Shown here in pieces: positions 57,944 to 64,000 of a stretch of 64,000 nt of DNA. Position 1 is the stretch's first letter. Each line of letters opens with the position of its first letter. The position numbers and the translations under genes were made by a program. The DNA is from Amorphophallus konjac. Its lineage: Eukaryota; Streptophyta; Magnoliopsida; Alismatales; Araceae. The notes beneath the pieces are model-generated. The model saw only the letters and a list, made by a program, of their open reading frames with translations. It had not been told where the DNA came from and did not search any database. The DNA lies in contig CM040124.1 of assembly GCA_022559845.1 (NCBI GenBank), forward strand, positions 67,045,491 to 67,109,490, in the 5' to 3' direction.

Positions 57944-59521
57944 ATCTCCCCCTTTTTGATGATGGCAACACTATATTAAATGACAGGGATGAAGTGTAAT
58001 GAGATTATATGAAGATAAGCAATGCAGACACACAACACACTCGCCTCCTCTGACGACTCCCAAGAGCTCCCCCTGAACACAACAACTGCTTTCCTCTGAC
58101 TAGATAACTCAGGGCACTTATCATTCGCTCCCCCTCAGCAAAACACAAGCAAGACACTATACCACTCCCCCTCATCAAAACACAAGCAAGACACTCTCCC
58201 CCTTTGACATCATCAAAACTAGGGGCAGGTCTGAAGATATCACGAAAAGAAAATTGCTGACAGTGGAGAGAAAACAAGAGAGAGTATGGCTGATAAAGGA
58301 AAGTTATTGAGATGTTTAGGTAATTAAGAAAGCCATTAATTTAATGTGAGGATTTTGAATATCAGTTAGTCAGACTGTGTGTAAAATGGTGAATGAAGAT
58401 CCGCTCCATACACAGAACCAGATTCTAAGCAAGTAAGGTACAAGATACCAGTATGGTCAGAGTAAGTCTTTACTCAGAGAGTATAAAGCAAGGAAGTCAG
58501 GAAAACAAAGACCTGTGGTATTGAAAACAAACAAACCAGGAACTATATGCCAAGTGTACAGGGTCTTGATACCAAGAGGGAGAAAATTTTTTTTTTCAAA
58601 TGATGGTCAAGATCAAAGGTAAATCTGTCAAGTACACCTTTGACATTAGGGAGACACCTTGTTTAGAGGCAGGAATCCCCAGTTACTTGGTGGCAAGACC
58701 ACATTACCCCTTCTGACAAGAGGACAGAGATAGTAGTCTAACTGGTGTTGACATTAAGGTGACACCTTTACCAGAGGCCAGACACCCCAGTTACTAACCA
58801 GATATGTACCATAGCTCTGTATGATCAAGACAGCTAATTAAACCTGATTTATACTTCCATCTCATGACATGGGATGCTTTCACTTCATTGATGAAAGTCC
58901 CAATTTCTCAATGAACAGTTAACAAGATTGTTAAAACTTCTTTCATGAATTTTTCGTTAAACTGTACTTGAAACCTTGTAAATTAGTCTTGATTCAGTTT
59001 GAGAACAATACACCAGCTCCAAAGTTTTTCAGACTAAAACACTATATACCTCATTTCGGACTTAACAGACAAAGTAGGTATGCTGTACTGGCTAGATCAG
59101 AAGTCAGTTACAATGTAGGAAGATAGTCTTGAATTCAGATTTTGATCTCAGTGGGACTAACAGCTGAAATTCCAACAAGAAATCAGATGAACAGTCTTAA
59201 CGGATAAAACATCCAAAGATTTCTTTTATACACCTACTCAACCTGATTCTCTTATAAGGTCAGCAAAAATCCGTTCAAAGTATGTTCAGATTTGGCCAAA
59301 AGAGCATGACACCTATTATTAATCTAGCTCCCCCTGAGACATTGACTCCGACTCAGACTTAACCAAGACATACCTCAAAAACACCTCAAAGAAAACAAAG
59401 TGATATCAATCAATACGAGTGAATCAGCAAACACTCATAATGAGGTTATTTTCAGCAACAGACAATGAGTATAGATAAGCACAAGAGCACATGACAGATT
59501 ATTCAGAGATCAATTATTCAA
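57944..59521 (-). other. Copia D 3' non-coding region
   Basis: No ORF. It holds two or three copies of a module GACACCTT...AGAGGC...CCCCAGTTACT (about 58650-58800) and a block TCATGACATGGGATG...CAATTTCTCAATGA at about 58863-58915. Both have counterparts at 26950-27250 in copia C. Confidence 0.7.
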
Positions 59522-60928
59522 TCATGAAATTCTGTAAATACCTAATTCTCTGCGCAATGTGCTAAATTTTTCAGTATCCAGTGGCTTAGTGAAAATATCT
59601 GCAATTTGTGAGTTAGTGCCAACATGGATCAACTCAAAGGTCTTTCTAGCTACTTCATCTCGAATAAAATGATGCCTGATTTCGATGTGTTTAGTTTGAG
59701 AATGAAGTACAGGATTCTTTGCAATGTTTATTGCACTAGTATTGTCACAAAAGATGGAAGTGCAACCTAGCTCAACTGAGTAATCCAGAAGCTGGTGTTT
59801 TATCCATATAACATGTGTGCCACAGCTCCCTGCTGCCACATACTCAGCTTCAGCGCTAGAAAGAGCCACAAAGTGTTGCTTCTTGGATCCCCAAGAGACT
59901 AAGCACCCTTCTAAAAATTCGTAGTGACCACTAGTACTTTTCCTGTCCAATTTACATCCTACATAATCTGCATCTGTATATGCAATGAGATCTAAACTAC
60001 ACGATGCAGGATACCAAAGACCTAGATCATGGGTAGCAGATAAGTATCTAAAGATTCTTTTTACAGCTGCCAAATGCAATTCAGTAGGCCTAGCCTGGTA
60101 TCTGGCACACATCCCTACACTAAATTGAATGTCAGGCCTGGATGCTCTTAAGTAGAGGAGTGAACCGATCATACCTCTATATAATTTAGCATCCAACTCT
60201 TTACCTTTTTTGTCTAAATCCAGTGAGGAGTTGGTGCCCATGGGTGTTGAGATAGTCTTGAGGTTGGTCATTCCAAACCTTTTTAGCATCTCCAGAGTAT
60301 ACTTGGTTTGATTTATGAAACAACCATCATCCATCTGTTTGACCTGCAGCCCAAGAAAATACTTTAGTTTGCCAACTAAACTCATTTCAAATTCATGAGA
60401 CATAGATTCAGAAAATTCTTTACATAATTTTGAATTGTTAGATCCGAAGATGATATCATCAACATATACCTGGACCACTATTAAATCCTTTCCGAGATTT
60501 TTGGTGAAGAGGGTTTGGTCAACCTTACCTCGAGTGTAACCCTTGCTCAGGAGGAATTCAGAAAGTCTCTCATACCAGGCTCGGGGAGCCTGCTTCAATC
60601 CATAGAGGGCTTTATTCAACCTAAAAACCATGTTAGGCTGAACAGAGAAATTAAAACCTGGAGGTTGTTCAACATATACCTCTTCCTTCAATAACCCATT
60701 TAAGAATGCGCTTTTGACATCCATCTGCTGCAGCCGAATGTTCCTAGAGCATGCAAATGCAAGCAGAATTCTTATAGCTTCCATCCTAGCCACTGGGGCA
60801 TAGGATTCATCAAAATCCACACCAAATTCCTGACTGTAGCCTTGAGCTACAAGTCTTGCTTTGTTTCTAGAAATAGCTCCATTCTCATCAACTTTATTTA
60901 TGAAAACCCATTTAGTGCCAATGACATG
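59522..60928 (-). CDS. Copia D reverse transcriptase and RNase H (partial, uninterrupted)
   Basis: About 470 codons without a stop. RT motifs: KARLVAQGYSQEFGVDFDES, QQMDVKSAFLNGLLKEEVYV, ALYGLKQAPRAWYERLSEFL, catalytic YVDDIIFG and FLGLQVKQ. RNase H motifs: YTDADYVGCKLDRKSTSGH, SSAEAEYVAAGSCG and IRHHFIRDEV, with the typical ending DIFTKPLDTEKFSTLRRELG. The start is removed by the chromovirus LTR at 60929, so integrase, gag and the true start are not in view. This is the best preserved pol in the window, although the element is interrupted. Confidence 0.9.
   Translation of the reverse strand, partial: HVIGTKWVFINKVDENGAISRNKARLVAQGYSQEFGVDFDESYAPVARMEAIRILLAFACSRNIRLQQMDVKSAFLNGLLKEEVYVEQPPGFNFSVQPNMVFRLNKALYGLKQAPRAWYERLSEFLLSKGYTRGKVDQTLFTKNLGKDLIVVQVYVDDIIFGSNNSKLCKEFSESMSHEFEMSLVGKLKYFLGLQVKQMDDGCFINQTKYTLEMLKRFGMTNLKTISTPMGTNSSLDLDKKGKELDAKLYRGMIGSLLYLRASRPDIQFSVGMCARYQARPTELHLAAVKRIFRYLSATHDLGLWYPASCSLDLIAYTDADYVGCKLDRKSTSGHYEFLEGCLVSWGSKKQHFVALSSAEAEYVAAGSCGTHVIWIKHQLLDYSVELGCTSIFCDNTSAINIAKNPVLHSQTKHIEIRHHFIRDEVARKTFELIHVGTNSQIADIFTKPLDTEKFSTLRRELGIYRIS
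60924..60928. repeat. Left-flank pentamer ACATG of the chromovirus
   Basis: Expected left copy of the target duplication. The other side is outside the window. Confidence 0.4.
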
Positions 60929-62393
60929 TGTCACGCCCCGAGCGCGGAAGATACCCGGAGATGCGCGACGTGTCTATATCAATCATGTCAATCAGAGTGG
61001 TCGTGTATTCGACACAAAGACAGAGATGCGCAAAATAGTAAGATAACCCAATCCTTTATTTCAAAATGGATAGACTATTACAAATCCAATACTCTGTTTA
61101 ACAAAAAGGAAAAGAATACATATTTGACTCAAGAAACTATGGAAAAGACTAGACGACACTTGTAGAAGCTCTATCACTTTCACTCTTGACCATTCCCATC
61201 CGATTGACTTCCATCGTCGTCGGACTTACCTGAAAAGTAAAAAGGAACAAACGGAATGAGCGAACGCTCAGTAGGAAATTATATCTCAAGTACTAGCAAG
61301 TGATTTAAGTAATTACATCTTTCATGAATGCAATAAAGCTATGCATGCTCGCATGAAACGACAAGATAGAGAGAATGTAATATCAAAGAAATAAGATGAA
61401 CTTTCATGAACAAGATACAAGTTATTCAAGATATTCAAGCAAGTACCATTATCGAGTCATGTCAAGAACTTTGGCTATCATGTATCAAGCAAGTAAATTA
61501 CCCTCTTTCGGGCCACGCATTTCATGTAAAGTCAAGTACGATTCAAGTACAAGATGTGTGTGGAATGTCCAATCAAGCAAGTCAAGTACTCGGTATAATG
61601 CCAGATACCTTATCATTTTAACTCCCATGGGCACAAGTACTTTCGGGTGCTCCTCCCAGGACCAGATCGGGCCCTATATGGGCAGGCATTTATCATGTGT
61701 TTTGACATCCACTCTTGTTTATATAGCCAATATAGAATTTCAATAATCAAGCTTGTAGACACGTATGACAACTTTGATAGAATAGAGTCCAAAATATGAC
61801 AAAGGACATAGAATGGCGATAATAACGGTATAATCACGATGTCGATAAAACTAGGTAGATTATGGTTCCCTTAACTGAGGTACCATGACAAATCAATATG
61901 GACATTCTTTATATAGAATTGAGGTCCACCTGAACAGTATATCAAAGGTAAGATACCCCCATTCTTATCATAGAATTGAGGTTTACAAGAACGACATGAT
62001 ATGGCATGATATCATCATCCCATTAAGAATTTCTTATGATATACTCTTTGTATAATCATAAGGGCCGGTATACCATGTTTCTTTAGATTGACATGGCAAG
62101 GATCGTGTAATGGGTTTTTAGGGTACAACCAGCTCAGTCGGCCTTGAGGGAATCCAAGGCTACGAGGAGTCTTACGGAGGTCTCTATGACTAACTCGCTA
62201 GTCCCAAGGAACGGAATGTCCAAAGGAGAGCTTGTATGTCAATGAGAATTGAGTGTGATCGATAAAACGCCGTGAAAAGTGGGACTATACTCACGGAGTG
62301 GAGAATAGTGCCGATATATATATATATATATATATGTATAATATATAAACCATCGGTTAGCAAATTAGAGGAAAAATCAGTTTACAGTAAAAT

Positions 62394-63700
62394 AACGACT
62401 TAGGTCAAGTCGTTTCTCAAGTAATTAACGCCTAACAGAAGGGCGTTTACACATGGTCCGTTTTGCAGAATTTTCAATAATTCAATAATTTATCTAAGAC
62501 GCGCCTTCGGAAGGGGCGTTTCTTCAAGAGTTGACGACTACAGTAGAAGCCTCTGTCACGCCCCGAGCGCGGAAGATACCCGGAGATGCGCGACGTGTCT
62601 ATATCAATCATGTCAATCAGAGTGGTCGTGTATTCGACACAAAGACAGAGATGCGCAAAATAGTAAGATAATCCGTTCTAAAGATTTACATGAAATTAAC
62701 GCCTGTGTACAGGGCGTCAAATATTAAATTGACGACCTGGACATGGTCGTGTCTTGTAAATTAGCGCCCTTGACAGGGGCGTCTCTTTCAAAATATTTCA
62801 GAAAACGCATGAAAACTATAATAATCATATGCATGACATGCTTATATATATATATATCTTGCATTAATTTCATTTGGGCTACAGTAACTTGAGAAAACCT
62901 ACCTTTAAGAGTTGATTTGGAGATGACCGTGAGGGGTTTTTGGCTAGCAGAAGATGATAGCTTTGATGAAGAGGCTTCTACTGCGACTTAGGAACAGTGG
63001 CAGCAACAACAAGGAGAAGAACAATCGTTCTTCAGAGATCTTCACGCTACAGAACCTGTAGAGGAAGAGAAAGGAAGTAAATATGAAGATGTTAATATTC
63101 TTCATAGTTGTAATCGATGTTTTAAGAAGATAGAAGAATATTACCTATTCTTCGGCAGCAGCAGAGTTTCCTGGACAAGAAGAAAATAATTATTCTTCAC
63201 ATAATCTGAAGCAAGAAAAAAAGAAAACAAAAGAAAATAAGAAGAACAGTTTGTTCTTCACGTACCTAGCAGCAGACGTTCGATCAAATGGGTTTAGGGT
63301 TCGTTCGATCAAGACTATTTATAGGATTTAGGAGTCCTAACAAAAGTAGTGTTTGATTGAAAGTAATATTTCCAAGATTGAGTTATTACCACATTCGAAC
63401 TCTTTCTCATAGTTATCACTTACCCTGGATAAGTTCTGGGTTCGAACGGTTCTGAATGGAATTAACGACTTTTGTCAGGGCGTGTATTATTTAATTGACG
63501 CCTTACTTTAGGGCGTTTCTTAAAAAGCGCCTTGAAAAAGGGCGTTTCGTGTTTTAAAACACGCCCAAGATAGGGGCGTTTCTTTTACTTACCCATTTGG
63601 TCGCATGAGAACTGACGACCGCATGTGTGGGCGTCCTTTCTTTAGTAACGCCATGGATAGAGGCGTTTCTTTATAAATTAACGCCTTAATAAGAGGCGTT
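62394..63700. repeat. 21-nt hairpin modules, AACGCC-N9-GGCGTT
   Basis: Thirteen units, twelve of exactly 21 nt: 62394-62414 (8-bp perfect arms), 62427-62447, 62698-62718, 62731-62751, 62763-62783, 63464-63484, 63497-63517, 63526-63546, 63560-63580, 63614-63634, 63647-63667 and 63680-63700. One at about 62499-62520 is 22 nt. Gaps between units vary from about 8 to hundreds of bases. Confidence 0.95.
62554..62671. repeat. Internal 118-bp copy of the LTR terminus
   Basis: Identical over 118 bases to 60929-61046, starting at the terminal TGTCACGCCCC. It interrupts the region of 21-nt modules. The flanks GTAGAAGCCTC and ATCCGTTC do not form a simple duplication. Confidence 0.95.
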
Positions 63701-63894
63701 ATTTTTAATTTTGTTTTATTTCGTCCAATTAACCCTATTCCTTTTTATATATTACTTCTGTAATATATATGTTTTAATTCATTTCAATTATTCATTTATT
63801 AGGGTTGCTACACCCTCCCCCACTTAAATGAATTTGGTCCCCAAATTCAATATATATATAATTATACACGCGGAGAGTGTAGGACATATACCTC

Positions 63895-64000
63895 TTAGAA
63901 TAACTCGGGAAATCGTTTCTTCATAGATTCCTCGGTCTCCCATGTCGCTTCGCGTTCAGGATTCTTATTCCATTGCACCTTGATCATGGGAATAACCTTA
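63895..64000 (-). CDS. Chromovirus pol, C-terminal chromodomain (partial)
   Basis: The minus-strand product ends KVIPMIKVQWNKNP followed by REATWETEESMKKRFPELF and TAA at 63895-63897. This is the end of the chromodomain in Tekay/Del-type integrases (VxWxxxxxxEATWExExxM). The rest of pol continues beyond the window. The stop is about 70 bases from the polypurine tract. Confidence 0.88.
   Translation of the reverse strand, partial: KVIPMIKVQWNKNPEREATWETEESMKKRFPELF

Larger units (their letters stand above)
55882..60928 (-). mobile_element. Copia D: SIRE-type Ty1/copia element, 3' part
   Basis: One LTR (55882-57943), sense polypurine tract AAAAAGGGGGAGAT at 57944-57957, a 3' non-coding region, and RT/RNase H to 60928. 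The chromovirus LTR interrupts it there, and the rest is outside the window. Layout and non-coding blocks resemble copia C, whose pol is missing. Confidence 0.88.
60929..63813 (-). repeat. 3' LTR of a chromovirus (Ty3/gypsy), about 2.9 kb
   Basis: In sense it starts TGTAGCAACCC at 63813 and ends GGGGCGTGACA at 60929. The polypurine tract (complement of CCCTCCCCCACTT) is at 63814-63826, next to the end of pol. A TATAAATAG box on the minus strand lies at about 63320. It carries 21-nt modules and an internal copy of its own terminal 118 bp. Confidence 0.88.

Noticed and set aside
60929..62553. Reading 60929-62553 as a separate truncated LTR joined to a shorter 1.26-kb LTR
   Set aside because: The 21-nt modules run on both sides of the inner 118-bp copy and the total length fits a long chromovirus LTR; an internal insertion is simpler, but not proven.
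1..64000. tRNA, rRNA or microRNA genes
   Set aside because: No cloverleaf with A and B boxes or ribosomal sequence was recognised; TGGTATCAGAGC matches are retrotransposon primer sites.

Overview
This window is nuclear DNA of a flowering plant. No working host gene is visible; almost everything is transposable-element sequence, largely nested. The plant assignment rests on the families present: Ty1/copia elements of the SIRE/Maximus kind with a tRNA-Met-type primer site and an env-like third ORF, chromoviruses (Ty3/gypsy with a chromodomain), a Tat-like gypsy element, a plant RTE LINE, a PIF/Harbinger relic and a plant-mobile-domain relic. No species can be named from the sequence.

Layout. 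1-4993: unassigned repeat DNA (motif CCCGGCGCG) followed by the right part of a plus-strand copia-type LTR that truncates a Harbinger transposase. 4994-6903 and 47979-48281 (minus): a PIF/Harbinger-type relic with a MYB/SANT ORF, a small RNase-H1-N-terminal-like (hybrid-binding) ORF with a C-terminal membrane segment, and the transposase start. The MYB exon is split in mid-codon context by a 41-kb insertion, copia B (6909-47978, TSD CCAGC). Copia B is minus strand, with gag, pol and an env-like ORF, all broken by stops. Its gag is split by a gag-only non-autonomous LTR element (15727-22535, TSD CTTGG), and its 5' LTR is split by copia C (23325-47058, gag with five zinc knuckles, no pol). Copia C is split by a Tat-like element (28321-41126, TSD ACGTG, gag but no pol). 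The Tat-like element is split by a 5'-truncated RTE LINE (32101-33654, TSD of 15 bp). The nest is therefore five levels deep, counting the Harbinger relic as the base.

48282-55881: AT-rich non-coding DNA with two local tandem duplications, a fragment of an unassigned LTR, a plus-strand chromovirus-type LTR (51554 to about 54406), a degraded coiled-coil coding relic and the promoter plus first exons of a plant-mobile-domain gene. 55882-60928: copia D (minus) with one LTR and an intact RT/RNase H stretch, cut by the 3' LTR of a minus-strand chromovirus (60929-63813) whose chromodomain ends at 63895.

Main observation. At least six element families here carry arrays of short, irregularly spaced inverted-repeat modules whose total length is nearly constant within a family: 21 nt (right chromovirus and Tat-like), 22 nt (left chromovirus), 25 nt (left LTR), 30 nt (copia B) and 15 nt (Tat-like internal region). 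Arm sequences change while staying complementary. Copia C and copia D carry comparable motif arrays with weaker or no symmetry. I do not know a described name for this architecture.
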